Positions 18,363 through 27,132 of a stretch of 64,000 nt of DNA are shown piece after piece. This stretch comes from Gaetbulibacter_A sp043876815 (GTDB taxonomy: Bacteria > Bacteroidota > Bacteroidia > Flavobacteriales > Flavobacteriaceae). The stretch spans positions 372,001 through 436,000 of the forward strand of contig NZ_JBAWKA010000001.1 in the NCBI RefSeq assembly GCF_043876815.1, read 5' to 3'. A program made the translations under genes and the position numbers. The notes under the pieces were generated by a model. The model saw nothing but the letters and a program-made list of their open reading frames with translations. It did no database searches and was not told the DNA's origin. Each line of letters starts with the position of its first letter. The stretch's first letter is position 1.

Positions 18363-18908
18363 TTATACCGAAAATAAAGTGTCTTTATAATCCCAGATTT
18401 TACTTAGGAACAAGCCTAAATAAATAACCGCAACTACTAATTTTATAAAGGTAGAAGCCAGAAATCCTATTAAGGAACCCACGGCCGATTTAAAGGCGAT
18501 CCTGGAGTTCGGAGCGTGCATCATTTCCCCGACGAAGGCGCCAATAAAAGGCCCTATTATAATGCCTCCGGGAATTGGAGCCAGAAGGCCAATAACTAGG
18601 CCAATGGATGTAGCAATCATACCTGCACGCGTGCCGCCAAACCGTTTAGAACCCACGGCTGGGATGATATAATCCAGAATGAAAATCGCTATAGCAATGA
18701 TGAAGGTGATGATGATAAACGTTAGGTTCATGGGAACAGCTTTTGTTAAGTGCAATATTAACAGACCGATCCAACTTAACGGAGGCCCCGGTAAAATAGG
18801 TGCCAAACTGCCAATTAAACCTAATATCATAAATAAGGCGGCAATACAAACAAGGAAGATATCCACAGGTAAGGGTTTAAAGTTACTTATAAGACTAAAA
18901 TAAATCAA
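18363..18908 (-). CDS. DUF456 family membrane protein
   Basis: A 181-residue, very hydrophobic inner-membrane protein. It shows the family pattern of Gly/Pro-rich membrane segments: GLIGSLAPILPGPPLSWIGL, then DYIIPAVGSKRFGGTRAGM and LLAPIPGGIIIGPFIGAFVGE. Function is unknown in the family. It stands alone, convergent with the two-component pair and divergent from the TonB-C-like lipoprotein. Family assignment is based on the repeated GxLGPxxG-like segments and the length. Confidence 0.85.
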   Translation of the reverse strand: MIYFSLISNFKPLPVDIFLVCIAALFMILGLIGSLAPILPGPPLSWIGLLILHLTKAVPMNLTFIIITFIIAIAIFILDYIIPAVGSKRFGGTRAGMIATSIGLVIGLLAPIPGGIIIGPFIGAFVGEMMHAPNSRIAFKSAVGSLIGFLASTFIKLVVAVIYLGLFLSKIWDYKDTLFSV

Positions 18909-19019
18909 TTATCAATACAAACTTATAATCCGTTTAAATATTAAATTTTAAGTTCGGTTTTATTTTTTATGGCCGTATAGAAACTAAAAAAATTGTACTT
19001 TTCGGTATTGGAACGTTTT

Positions 19020-19496
19020 ATGAAGCAACTTTACTTAGGTATTTTAGTTTTATCCCTAACATCGTGTAAATATTTCGATGTGAAAAAAACATCTTCAGAA
19101 GCCATTTTAAAAGAAAAATTAGAAACTTTTAACTGGAATGATGTCGATGAATATCCGTCCTTTTCATTTTGCGATTCTTTAATTGAAAAACAAGCCGTTA
19201 AAAGCTGTTTTGAAAATTATATCACTAAAAATATTTTGAACTTTTTAGAGAACGAGAAATTAGTGGTTACCAGAGATGTTAATGATACCATCGCTCTGAA
19301 TTTTCAAATATCAGATACAGGTGAAATAGTCCTCTCAGATTTTGATGTTGATTCTGTCACGGCTCAAGAAATTCCAGAGATCAAATCCCTGATCCAAAAG
19401 AGTATTGGGGCTTTACCCAAAATATATCCGGCTACCAAACAAGGCCAGCAGGTAAAAACAAAGTTTGAGCTGCCTTTGGTTATCCATGTAGAATAA
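19020..19496 (+). CDS. lipoprotein with TonB C-terminal-like domain
   Basis: About 158 residues from the ATG at 19020, which gives an SPII signal (MKQLYLGILVLSLTSC, Cys16); the frame is also open from 18993. The C-terminal part (about 85-158) fits a TonB-C fold: a strand-turn with DTGEIVLSDF, a helix with IKSLIQKSIGALPKIYPATK, and a last strand GQQVKTKFELPLVIHV. Similar lipid-anchored TonB-C proteins are common in Flavobacteriaceae and their job is unclear; they lack the inner-membrane and Pro-rich parts of true TonB. The assignment is by fold pattern only. Confidence 0.65.
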   Translation: MKQLYLGILVLSLTSCKYFDVKKTSSEAILKEKLETFNWNDVDEYPSFSFCDSLIEKQAVKSCFENYITKNILNFLENEKLVVTRDVNDTIALNFQISDTGEIVLSDFDVDSVTAQEIPEIKSLIQKSIGALPKIYPATKQGQQVKTKFELPLVIHVE

Positions 19497-19605
19497 ATGC
19501 GATTTCAAATAGTTTATGCTAACAAGCATAGCCTGACAAACCAAAAAGAATTGCTTAGTTTTGTTAGAACCTAAACCCCAATATACCTGCAAATCTTAAA
19601 CGATT

Positions 19606-20244
19606 ATGACATTTAAAATTTTTGATATTCGAATTCCTGCTTTTATATTGTTTACTATAATTTTTTTCGCTTCCCCGGAAGCGCAAACTGATAAAAGTAC
19701 CTTGAAAGCGCAAATTGCTGTTGGACTGAACCAGCCATCGGTCTCAGGATTTGTTTCTGGTTTTGAGGCGAAACCCGTAAATTTTCCAACCATAAATTTA
19801 GGCTTGCAATATCAGTTCAGTTCGATGTTGGGCGCTAAATTCGATCTGGGTTATAACCGCTTTTCTAATAAAGAGAATACTCGTGATTTTAAAGTGAATG
19901 CCACACGCCTCAATTTACAACTGGTTTACGACGCCTCACAGGTGTTTAACCAAAATCGATTTGGGCTGTTCTTGCATGCCGGACCGGGAATCACTATGAT
20001 TAAACCCTTGGGAAATTTCCCGGAGAATAAAACATCCTATTTTAATATCATAGGAGGTGCGGAGTTTCATTATGGCTTGTCAGATACCATGTCTGTGTTT
20101 TTAGACGCGTCCTACATCGCGGGATTTGCTAAGGATTTCGATCCCATCACTTCAGGATATGGGTCGTTCAATGGTAATTTAACTACGGTTTCTATCGGAC
20201 TGTCATTTTCATTAAGTGGCTGTTATTTTTGTGAACAACGATGA
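19606..20244 (+). CDS. outer-membrane beta-barrel protein
   Basis: A 212-residue protein with an N-terminal signal peptide (ending near SPEAQT) and alternating amphipathic strands: GLQYQFSSMLGAKFDLGYNRF, RLNLQLVYDASQ, RFGLFLHAGPGITM, LDASYIAGF and TVSIGLSFSLSG. This is the pattern of small OmpA/OprF-type barrels. It ends with a Cys-containing tail (CYFCEQR) after the last strand, which is unusual. Its stop overlaps the ruvC start by four bases (ATGA), so the two are translationally coupled, although the functions appear unrelated. Confidence 0.8.
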   Translation: MTFKIFDIRIPAFILFTIIFFASPEAQTDKSTLKAQIAVGLNQPSVSGFVSGFEAKPVNFPTINLGLQYQFSSMLGAKFDLGYNRFSNKENTRDFKVNATRLNLQLVYDASQVFNQNRFGLFLHAGPGITMIKPLGNFPENKTSYFNIIGGAEFHYGLSDTMSVFLDASYIAGFAKDFDPITSGYGSFNGNLTTVSIGLSFSLSGCYFCEQR

Positions 20245-20792
20245 GTAAAGAAAAGATCATATTAGGGATCGATCCCGGGACGACTATTATGGGTTTTGGC
20301 CTGATCAAGGTGGAAAATAAATCCATGACATTTCTTCAATTAAATGAACTCGACCTCAGAAAATATAAGGATCATTATCTCAAATTAAAACTTATTTTCG
20401 AGCGTACTGTGGAACTCATCGATACTTTCAACCCCGATGAAATTGCCATCGAAGCACCATTTTTTGGTAAAAACGTACAAAGTATGCTCAAGTTAGGAAG
20501 GGCGCAAGGAGTGGCTATGGCTGCCGGATTAAGCAGGGAAGTACCCATTACCGAATATTTACCAAAAAAAATAAAAATGGCAATTACCGGGAATGGTAAT
20601 GCCAGTAAGGAGCAGGTAGCTAAAATGCTACAAAGTTTATTGAACTTAAAAACCTTACCCAAGAACCTGGATGCCACTGATGGTTTAGCAGCTGCAGTGT
20701 GTCATTTTTACAATGCCGGAAAGCCTGAAATTGGAAAAAGTTATTCCGGCTGGGATGCTTTTGTGAAGCAAAATCCTAAAAAAATAGGATAA
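20241..20792 (+). CDS. ruvC: Holliday junction resolvase RuvC
   Basis: A 183-residue crossover-junction endodeoxyribonuclease. The acidic catalytic residues are in place: Asp11 in LGIDPGT, Glu71 in IAIEAPF, and Asp144/Asp147 in LDATDGLAAA. The basic YLPKKIKMAITGNGNASKEQ segment that contacts DNA is also present. It cuts four-way junctions made during recombination, together with RuvAB. The ATG overlaps the end of the barrel gene; hemW follows 11 bases later. Length is normal and nothing is missing. Confidence 0.97.
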   Translation: MSKEKIILGIDPGTTIMGFGLIKVENKSMTFLQLNELDLRKYKDHYLKLKLIFERTVELIDTFNPDEIAIEAPFFGKNVQSMLKLGRAQGVAMAAGLSREVPITEYLPKKIKMAITGNGNASKEQVAKMLQSLLNLKTLPKNLDATDGLAAAVCHFYNAGKPEIGKSYSGWDAFVKQNPKKIG

Positions 20793-20803
20793 CCTGATCG
20801 CGT

Positions 20804-21934
20804 ATGGCCGGCATTTATATTCATATTCCGTTCTGTAAGCAAGCTTGCTTTTATTGTGATTTTCACTTCTCAACCTCATTAAAGAAGAAAGAGGCCTTGC
20901 TCGGGGCCTTGGTGAAAGAATTAGAATTACGACGTGATATTTTCGAAAACGTTCCGATAGAGACCATTTATTTTGGTGGAGGAACTCCTTCTTTATTATC
21001 GCAAAGGGAAATAGAACATCTTATCAATACCGTTTACCAAAACTATCAGGTTTCAATCAACCCGGAAATAACGCTGGAAGCCAACCCGGACGATCTTACT
21101 ACTTCAAAATTAAAAGATCTTTCTAAAAGTCCTGTGAATCGTTTGAGCATTGGTGTACAATCCTTTTTTGAGCACGATCTAAAGCTTATGAATCGCGCGC
21201 ACAATACTACAGAGGCGAAGCAATGTTTAGAAGAAGCTACTAAGTATTTCGAGAATATTTCATTAGATCTCATCTATGGTATTCCTGATGCTTCCAATGC
21301 GCAATGGGAACAAAACATTGAAACGGCTTTGGCTTTCAATATTCCTCATATTTCCAGCTATGCATTAACGGTGGAACCAAATACGGCATTGGCTTCCTTC
21401 ATTAAAAAAGGCCTTATAAAAAATGTGGATGATGCCCAAAGTCAGGAACAATTTCATATCTTAATAGCACTATTAGAGTCAGCCGGTTTTGTGCATTATG
21501 AAACCTCAAACTTTGGTAAACCGAATTTTTTTAGTCGGAATAACACCGCCTATTGGCAAGGAAAGTCTTTTTTAGGAATTGGACCTTCGGCGCATTCTTT
21601 TTACGATAATCAACGTACCTGGAATGTTCGGAATAATTCGAAATATATAAACAGTTTAGAGGAAGGCGTTTTGCCGATGGAGGTGGAAACCTTAACAAAA
21701 ACAGATACCTATAATGAGTATATTATGACGGGCCTACGCACCATTTGGGGAGTCTCTTTGGAAAAAGTACTTACTGATTTTGGACCCATGTATAAAACGT
21801 ATCTTTTAAACCAGGCAGAAAAATACATAGATCAGGGTTTGATATATGTAAAAGAAGATACGTTACTGGCCACTAATGAAGGAAAATTTTTAACCGACGG
21901 CATCGCTGCAGATCTGTTTAAACTCAATTTATAA
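20804..21934 (+). CDS. hemW: HemW-like radical SAM protein (heme chaperone family)
   Basis: A 376-residue protein that starts IYIHIPFCKQACFYCDF, giving the radical-SAM Cys11/Cys15/Cys18 (CxxxCxxC). Other signatures are IYFGGGTPSLL, TLEANPDD, RLSIGVQSF, SLDLIYGIPD and LGIGPSAHS. The short C-terminal HemN-like domain is present, with YNEYIMTGLRT. The family is often mislabelled oxygen-independent coproporphyrinogen III oxidase; HemW binds heme and hands it to target proteins. It follows ruvC at 11 bases and overlaps the next gene by one base (TAATG). Confidence 0.93.
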   Translation: MAGIYIHIPFCKQACFYCDFHFSTSLKKKEALLGALVKELELRRDIFENVPIETIYFGGGTPSLLSQREIEHLINTVYQNYQVSINPEITLEANPDDLTTSKLKDLSKSPVNRLSIGVQSFFEHDLKLMNRAHNTTEAKQCLEEATKYFENISLDLIYGIPDASNAQWEQNIETALAFNIPHISSYALTVEPNTALASFIKKGLIKNVDDAQSQEQFHILIALLESAGFVHYETSNFGKPNFFSRNNTAYWQGKSFLGIGPSAHSFYDNQRTWNVRNNSKYINSLEEGVLPMEVETLTKTDTYNEYIMTGLRTIWGVSLEKVLTDFGPMYKTYLLNQAEKYIDQGLIYVKEDTLLATNEGKFLTDGIAADLFKLNL

Positions 21935-22683
21935 TGCAAGCTAAAATACAGTACAATTCAAAACAATATACCATCGACCTGGCAAAGCCCTTGGATATTT
22001 CTATACCATTACGGGCTTCAAAAACCAATGTTAATGCGTGGTATATTGATCCCCCGCGTATTGAAGCTGTGGTTGATGGTGAATGGGTAGCGAAGGTTTC
22101 TGAAGGTGCGAGCGTGAATTTTAATGATATCCATTTTAACCCACACGGACATGGCACCCATACCGAATGTGTCGGACATATTGTTGATGAAGTTCACTCT
22201 ATCAATCAAAATTTAAAACAGTTCTTTTTTTTGGCGGAAGTCATCACTGTGGCACCAGAAAAGTATATGAAAGACCGTGCCATTTCGCCGAAACAATTAA
22301 AATTAGCCCTGGGCAATAAAAAGCGCGATGCTGTTATTATCAGAACCATTCCAAATACGAATGATAAATTATCGCGACAATATTCGCACACCAACTGGCC
22401 TTATTTCTTGAAAGACACCATTGATTATCTCGTAAAAAAGGGCGTTAAGCATTTACTGGTTGATTTACCTAGCATAGATCGTGAAGAAGATGGTGGTGAA
22501 TTGGTGGGCCATAATGCCTTTTGGAACACCTCCGGGAAATTGCGTATGGATGCCACCATAACTGAAATGATTTTTGTACCGAATACCGTAAAGGACGGCA
22601 CCTATTTTTTGAATCTTCAAATTGCGCCGTTTGAAAATGATGCCACTCCAAGTAAACCCGTGTTGTATAAAATTGAATCCTAA
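21934..22683 (+). CDS. cyclase-family metal-dependent hydrolase (kynurenine-formamidase-like fold)
   Basis: A 249-residue protein of the cyclase/KynB-like superfamily. The metal motif is HFNPHGHGTHTECVGHI, matching the family HxGTHxDxxxH pattern with Glu in place of the usual Asp. Later segments KHLLVDLPSIDRE and GHNAFWNT fit the same fold. Characterised relatives hydrolyse N-formylkynurenine, isatin or other cyclic amides, but no kynurenine genes are nearby. The start overlaps the hemW stop, so it is probably co-translated with hemW. The substrate is unknown. Confidence 0.8.
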   Translation: MQAKIQYNSKQYTIDLAKPLDISIPLRASKTNVNAWYIDPPRIEAVVDGEWVAKVSEGASVNFNDIHFNPHGHGTHTECVGHIVDEVHSINQNLKQFFFLAEVITVAPEKYMKDRAISPKQLKLALGNKKRDAVIIRTIPNTNDKLSRQYSHTNWPYFLKDTIDYLVKKGVKHLLVDLPSIDREEDGGELVGHNAFWNTSGKLRMDATITEMIFVPNTVKDGTYFLNLQIAPFENDATPSKPVLYKIES

Positions 22684-22706
22684 ACAGTAGGCTTTTTTGA
22701 ATAAGT

Positions 22707-23069
22707 ATGAATATCGAAGATTATCGCAATTATTGCCTGGGTAAAAAGGAGGTTACCGAACACTTTCCTTTTGATAATGATACACTAGTTTTTAAAGTCC
22801 TTAATAAAATGTTTGCATTGGCTTCTTTAAAAGAATGGGAAGCCGGCACCGGTTTTATTAATTTAAAGTGCGATCCTGAGTATGCTGTCGAACTTCGTGA
22901 ACGCTATGAGAGCATTAAACCGGGTTGGCATATGAATAAGCAGCAGTGGAACAGTGTTTATATACATCAGGGAGAATTATCTGCTGATTTTATAAGGTCA
23001 CTTATCGATCATTCTTATGACATGGTGGTAAAAAGTCTTCCTAAAAAGCAACAACAAAAAGTACTGTAA
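22707..23069 (+). CDS. MmcQ/YjbR family protein
   Basis: A 120-residue protein matching the small MmcQ/YjbR family. It has an N-terminal YCLGKKEVTEHFPFDNDTL, a core KMFALASLKEW and a C-terminal helix with IRSLIDHSYDMVVKSLPKK. The family has a CyaY-like DNA-binding fold and no agreed function. It is 23 bases downstream of the cyclase-family gene and 21 bases upstream of the chimeric PhnA-like gene, all on the + strand. Confidence 0.88.
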   Translation: MNIEDYRNYCLGKKEVTEHFPFDNDTLVFKVLNKMFALASLKEWEAGTGFINLKCDPEYAVELRERYESIKPGWHMNKQQWNSVYIHQGELSADFIRSLIDHSYDMVVKSLPKKQQQKVL

Positions 23070-23090
23070 TAACAGCTTTAAAATATTAAA

Positions 23091-23627
23091 ATGAGTTTAT
23101 TAGAAGCATTAAAAGAAATAAGTAATAATAGTTGTGAGCTTTGCGGAGCCCAAAATAAGTTAGAAATATATCAGGTTCCTCCTGTATCTACGGGAGGCGT
23201 TGATGGTAGTTTGTTGGCTTGCCAAACCTGTATCGATCAGATTAATGATCCTGAAAAAACAGATCCACACCATTGGGGTTGTTTAAATGACAGTATGTGG
23301 AGTGAATATGGGGCTGTTAAAGTAGTGGCCTGGCGGATGCTTTCCCGACTCAAAAAAGAAGGTTGGTCCCAAGACCTTCTAGATATGATGTATTTAGAAG
23401 ATAACCTGTTAAGTTTTGCTAAAGCCATAGGTGAAGGTCAGGAGAATGGCGTCCCTACAGGGGTTGAGGTTAGCCCTTCGATGCAGCATGGTGGACCGTA
23501 TCCGGCGTCTACCGATTCCAGATTTACGGCTGTTGGTACCAATGCGATCAAGCGTTGGGTGCGCCCGGTGAGCTATCAGTCATTTCCTCAGGAATTATTG
23601 CCTGAGACACTTAAAACAAATGCGTAA
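23091..23627 (+). CDS. chimera: PhnA-like zinc-ribbon protein fused to the tail of an aldehyde dehydrogenase
   Basis: A 178-residue frame with two unrelated parts. Residues 1 to about 117 match PhnA/YjdM-type proteins: the zinc ribbon Cys15-x2-Cys18 and Cys44-x2-Cys47, then HHWGCLNDSMWSE, VVAWRMLSRLK and DLLDMMYLED. From about residue 118 the sequence switches to NGVPTGVEVSPSMQHGGPYP, ASTDSRFTAVG, IKRWVRPVSYQSFPQELLP. That is the end of an alpha-ketoglutarate-semialdehyde (2,5-dioxovalerate) dehydrogenase. The PhnA C-terminal domain and the dehydrogenase's NAD site and catalytic Cys are absent. The gene sits 3 bases before the hydroxyproline epimerase, where such a dehydrogenase is expected. 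It is best read as an internal deletion that joined two neighbours in frame. Confidence 0.8.
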   Translation: MSLLEALKEISNNSCELCGAQNKLEIYQVPPVSTGGVDGSLLACQTCIDQINDPEKTDPHHWGCLNDSMWSEYGAVKVVAWRMLSRLKKEGWSQDLLDMMYLEDNLLSFAKAIGEGQENGVPTGVEVSPSMQHGGPYPASTDSRFTAVGTNAIKRWVRPVSYQSFPQELLPETLKTNA

Positions 23628-23630
23628 TAC

Positions 23631-24641
23631 ATGAGCAGAAACACTTTTGTTTGTATTGATGCCCATACCTGTGGCAATCCTGTTCGGGTTATAAAAAGTG
23701 GTGGTCCGAAGCTTATGGGAAACTCCATGAGCGAAAAGCGGCAACATTTTTTAAAAGAATTCGACTGGATCCGAAAAGGGTTGATGTTCGAACCTCGCGG
23801 GCATGATATGATGAGCGGAAGCATTTTATATCCGCCACACGATCCTGAAAATGACTTTTCGATATTGTTTATTGAAACCTCGGGTTGTTTACCCATGTGC
23901 GGTCACGGGACGATCGGTACCATCACCATTGCTATTGAAGAAGGTCTTGTTACACCTAAAATTCCTGGAAAAATAAAAATGGAAACTCCTGCCGGTTTGG
24001 TACATATAACCTATCAACAAACCGGTAAAAAAGTAGATTGGGTAAAACTTACCAATGTAAAAAGTTATCTCGCTGCTGAAAATTTAACCATAGACTGTCC
24101 CGAGTTAGGGGAACTCTATTTTGATGTCGCCTACGGCGGAAATTTTTATGCCATTGTTGATCCTCAAAAGAATTTTTCGGGAGTTCACAACTTCTCAGCC
24201 GGAACAATTATTCAATATTCTCAGGTCGTTAGACAGCGGATTAATGAGAAATACCCGGATTATTTTATTCATCCGGAGGATCCTACGATCAGAAATGTGA
24301 CGCATTTGCTTTGGACAGGAATGCCTATAGACCCGACGTCGTCCGGGCGTAATGCAGTGTTCTACGGAGATAAAGCAATAGACCGTAGTCCGTGTGGTAC
24401 GGGAACCTCCGCAGTCATGGCGCAGCGTCATGCCAAGGGAACCTTAAAAAAAGGGGAGCCTTTTATACACGAAAGCTTTATAGGTAGTAAATTTATAGGG
24501 TGTATTGAGGCGGAGACGGAATTCGGTGGCAAACCTGCTATCATTCCGAGTATTCAGGGTTGGGCAAAAATCTATGGTTATAACACCATAATTATAGATT
24601 CTGAGGACGATCCATATGCACACGGCTTTCAGGTAATTTAG
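23631..24641 (+). CDS. 4-hydroxyproline 2-epimerase (proline racemase family)
   Basis: A 336-residue enzyme that interconverts trans-4-hydroxy-L-proline and cis-4-hydroxy-D-proline, the first step of bacterial hydroxyproline breakdown. Both catalytic cysteines of the racemase/epimerase class are present: Cys90 in PMCGHGTIG and Cys255 in DRSPCGTGTSA. This separates it from the dehydratase class, which has Thr at the second site. FEPRGHDMMSGSILYPP and KFIGCIEAET are further family signatures. It is followed 5 bases later by an FAD-dependent D-amino-acid dehydrogenase, the expected next enzyme. Proline racemase activity is possible but less likely from this context. Confidence 0.9.
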   Translation: MSRNTFVCIDAHTCGNPVRVIKSGGPKLMGNSMSEKRQHFLKEFDWIRKGLMFEPRGHDMMSGSILYPPHDPENDFSILFIETSGCLPMCGHGTIGTITIAIEEGLVTPKIPGKIKMETPAGLVHITYQQTGKKVDWVKLTNVKSYLAAENLTIDCPELGELYFDVAYGGNFYAIVDPQKNFSGVHNFSAGTIIQYSQVVRQRINEKYPDYFIHPEDPTIRNVTHLLWTGMPIDPTSSGRNAVFYGDKAIDRSPCGTGTSAVMAQRHAKGTLKKGEPFIHESFIGSKFIGCIEAETEFGGKPAIIPSIQGWAKIYGYNTIIIDSEDDPYAHGFQVI

Positions 24642-24646
24642 TTTTT

Positions 24647-25894
24647 ATGGAAAAAAACATTGTAATAATAGGCGGAGGTATCATTGGTTTAAGCACGGCT
24701 TACTTTCTTCAAAAAGAAGGGCATCAGGTTACGGTGGTCGACAAATCCAATTTTAGTTCCGGAGCGTCTTATGTAAACGCAGGATATATAACACCGAGTC
24801 ATTTTATCCCTTTGGCATCACCGGGTATTATGAGTAAAGGGTTGAAATGGATGATGAATCCGGCAAGTCCGTTTTATATGAAACCACGCCTGAATGCTGA
24901 TTTTTTAAAATGGGTTTGGGCCTTCAAGAATTCGGCCACCAAAAAAAATGTTGAAAAAGGCATTGTGCCTTTAAAAGACATCAATCTGTTAAGTCGTGAA
25001 CTGTATGAGGCCATGAAAGCTTCGGGTGATTTTAGTTTTCATTACGAATGTAAAGGGCTTCTAATGTATTATAAAACTGATAAAGCGGGTGAAAAGGAAT
25101 GGCAGGTGGGACAGCGCGGTATTGACGAAGGTTTGCAGGTGGAACATCTTTCGGGCGAAGCCTTGAAAGCTATTGAACCCCATGTAACATTGGACGTTAA
25201 AGGTGCGGTGTATTATTATGACGATGCCCATACCACACCAACCAATTTTATGCCCCAAATGGTTCACTATTTAAAAGCAAACAATGTGACCATTCTGGCT
25301 AATGAGACAGTGACGGACCTTGAAGTCTCTAATAAGACCATCAAGAAAGTGAAAACAAATACACGTGAACTCACTGCGGATAGTGTGGTGTTGGCGGCTG
25401 GTACTTGGAGCCCCATGCTTTCTAAAAAACTAGGACTTAGTCTGAAAGTTGAAGCTGGAAAAGGCTATCGGATCAATGTGGAGCGCCAGACCGGCATTAG
25501 TATTCCGTCTGTACTCTGTGAAGCTAAGGTTGCTGTAACGCCTATGGAAGGTTTTACTCGTTTTGCCGGCACTATGGAAATAGGAGGGATTAATCAAAAT
25601 CTCAATCCTGTAAGGGTAAATGCGATAGCTATGGCAGCAGAAAATTATTTCCCGGACCTTAAAATAACCGCTGAAGAAAAGGCTCAGGCTGCTTGTGGAT
25701 TGCGACCGCTATCTCCCGATGGTTTGCCTTATATTGGAAAAAGCAAGGTTTGCGATAATATGATAATCGCTACGGGTCATGCTATGATGGGGTGGAGTTT
25801 AGGTCCGGCTACTGGGAAATTGGTTTCAGAAATTATAGCAAACAAAAAATCATCCTTAGATTTGTCTCCGTTCCATCCGGACAGAACTTTTTAA
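24647..25894 (+). CDS. FAD-dependent D-amino-acid dehydrogenase, likely D-hydroxyproline dehydrogenase
   Basis: A 415-residue DadA-like flavoenzyme. The FAD-binding motif IVIIGGGIIGLSTAYFL is at the N-terminus, followed by VTVVDKSNFSSGASYVNAG. The C-terminal part has CGLRPLSPDGLPYIG and TGHAMMGWSLGPATGKLVSE, both typical of DadA/DAO proteins. In hydroxyproline operons this enzyme oxidises cis-4-hydroxy-D-proline to the pyrroline carboxylate. It sits directly after the epimerase. The next pathway steps, a DapA-like deaminase and the semialdehyde dehydrogenase, are not intact in this window. Confidence 0.88.
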   Translation: MEKNIVIIGGGIIGLSTAYFLQKEGHQVTVVDKSNFSSGASYVNAGYITPSHFIPLASPGIMSKGLKWMMNPASPFYMKPRLNADFLKWVWAFKNSATKKNVEKGIVPLKDINLLSRELYEAMKASGDFSFHYECKGLLMYYKTDKAGEKEWQVGQRGIDEGLQVEHLSGEALKAIEPHVTLDVKGAVYYYDDAHTTPTNFMPQMVHYLKANNVTILANETVTDLEVSNKTIKKVKTNTRELTADSVVLAAGTWSPMLSKKLGLSLKVEAGKGYRINVERQTGISIPSVLCEAKVAVTPMEGFTRFAGTMEIGGINQNLNPVRVNAIAMAAENYFPDLKITAEEKAQAACGLRPLSPDGLPYIGKSKVCDNMIIATGHAMMGWSLGPATGKLVSEIIANKKSSLDLSPFHPDRTF

Positions 25895-25904
25895 AATACA
25901 CAAT

Positions 25905-27131
25905 ATGAAAACGTACGGCATTGGTGGTTCTACACCCGAAGCTGAATTGGGAGCTATTCAGCCTAAAGCCCACCTTGTAGAGCCTATTCAGAAATCAGAA
26001 TTTCAATCGCGTATCCAAAAAGCGGCTAAACTGTTACGGGATAATAAAGTTCCCGCTATGTATTTGCATGCCGGTACCAATTTGTATTATTTCACAGGTA
26101 CGCGCTGGAAGACTTCTGAGCGCATGGTAGGTGCATTACTTTTTGAGGATGGGTCCGTGGAATATATAGCGCCTTATTTCGAAATTGGTACTGTTCTGGA
26201 TTTCATGTTAGTAGAGGGACCTGTTCATGGCTGGGAAGAACACGAAAGTCCGTATGCTTTATTTTCTAAAGTTTTAAATGCGCGGGGTATTGAAGGAGGC
26301 AAAATCTATATGGATGAAGCCACACCGTTCTTTATTTCGAATGGCATTTTAGAATTGAATAACGGTCTAAAGTTTATTGATGCTAAACCTATTACAGCGG
26401 GATGCAGGATGAATAAATCTGAAGCAGAGCTGGCTATAATGCAATTGGCTATGGATATTACGCTAGAAGTACAACAAGCAGCGGCTCGCATTATGCAACC
26501 CGGGATTACAAGTGAAACAGTAACGCAGTTCATTCATGAGGCTCATAAACGCTATGGTGCCAAAGAGGAGGGCTCTTATTTTTGTATCGTCCTTTTTGGC
26601 GTTGATTTCTCTTTTCCGCATGGCGTGAAAAAACCAAAAGCACTCGAGGAGAATGAGGTAGTCCTAGTCGATACCGGTTGTCAGATCCACGATTATATTT
26701 CAGATATTACCAGGACTTATGTTTACGGTCAGGCTAACGAGCTTCAAAAACGGATTTGGAACATTGAAAAAGAAGCACAACAAGTGGCTTTTCAAGCGGC
26801 GACTTTAGGTGCCGAATGCGGTAGTATTGACATTGCAGTTAGAAAATACCTTGAATCTCAGGGATTAGGTCCTGACTATAAATTACCAGGTCTTCCGCAT
26901 CGTACAGGTCATGGTATTGGTTTGGATATACACGAATGGCCGTATTTAGTAAAAAGTGAAAAGACTAAATTAGAACCCGGGATGTGTATAAGCAACGAAC
27001 CAATGATTTGTGTTGCGGATAAATTCGGTATTCGTCTGGAGGATCATATTTACATGACCGAACAAGGACCGAAATGGTTCACCAAACCAGCCCACAGTAT
27101 CGAAGATCCCTTTAGATTGAGTTTGAAATAA
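25905..27131 (+). CDS. M24-family metallopeptidase (Xaa-Pro dipeptidase/aminopeptidase type)
   Basis: A 408-residue cytoplasmic peptidase with a creatinase/prolidase N-terminal domain (about 1-180) and a pita-bread catalytic domain. All five metal ligands can be placed: two Asp in VLVDTGCQIHDYISDITRTY, His in PHRTGHGIGLDIHEWP, and Glu in ISNEPMI and in LEDHIY. These enzymes cleave bonds next to proline or hydroxyproline. After the epimerase and dehydrogenase (10-base gap) it probably frees hydroxyproline from small peptides, as in breakdown of collagen-like material. Exact dipeptidase or aminopeptidase mode is not decidable here. Confidence 0.9.
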   Translation: MKTYGIGGSTPEAELGAIQPKAHLVEPIQKSEFQSRIQKAAKLLRDNKVPAMYLHAGTNLYYFTGTRWKTSERMVGALLFEDGSVEYIAPYFEIGTVLDFMLVEGPVHGWEEHESPYALFSKVLNARGIEGGKIYMDEATPFFISNGILELNNGLKFIDAKPITAGCRMNKSEAELAIMQLAMDITLEVQQAAARIMQPGITSETVTQFIHEAHKRYGAKEEGSYFCIVLFGVDFSFPHGVKKPKALEENEVVLVDTGCQIHDYISDITRTYVYGQANELQKRIWNIEKEAQQVAFQAATLGAECGSIDIAVRKYLESQGLGPDYKLPGLPHRTGHGIGLDIHEWPYLVKSEKTKLEPGMCISNEPMICVADKFGIRLEDHIYMTEQGPKWFTKPAHSIEDPFRLSLK

Positions 27132-27132
27132 A

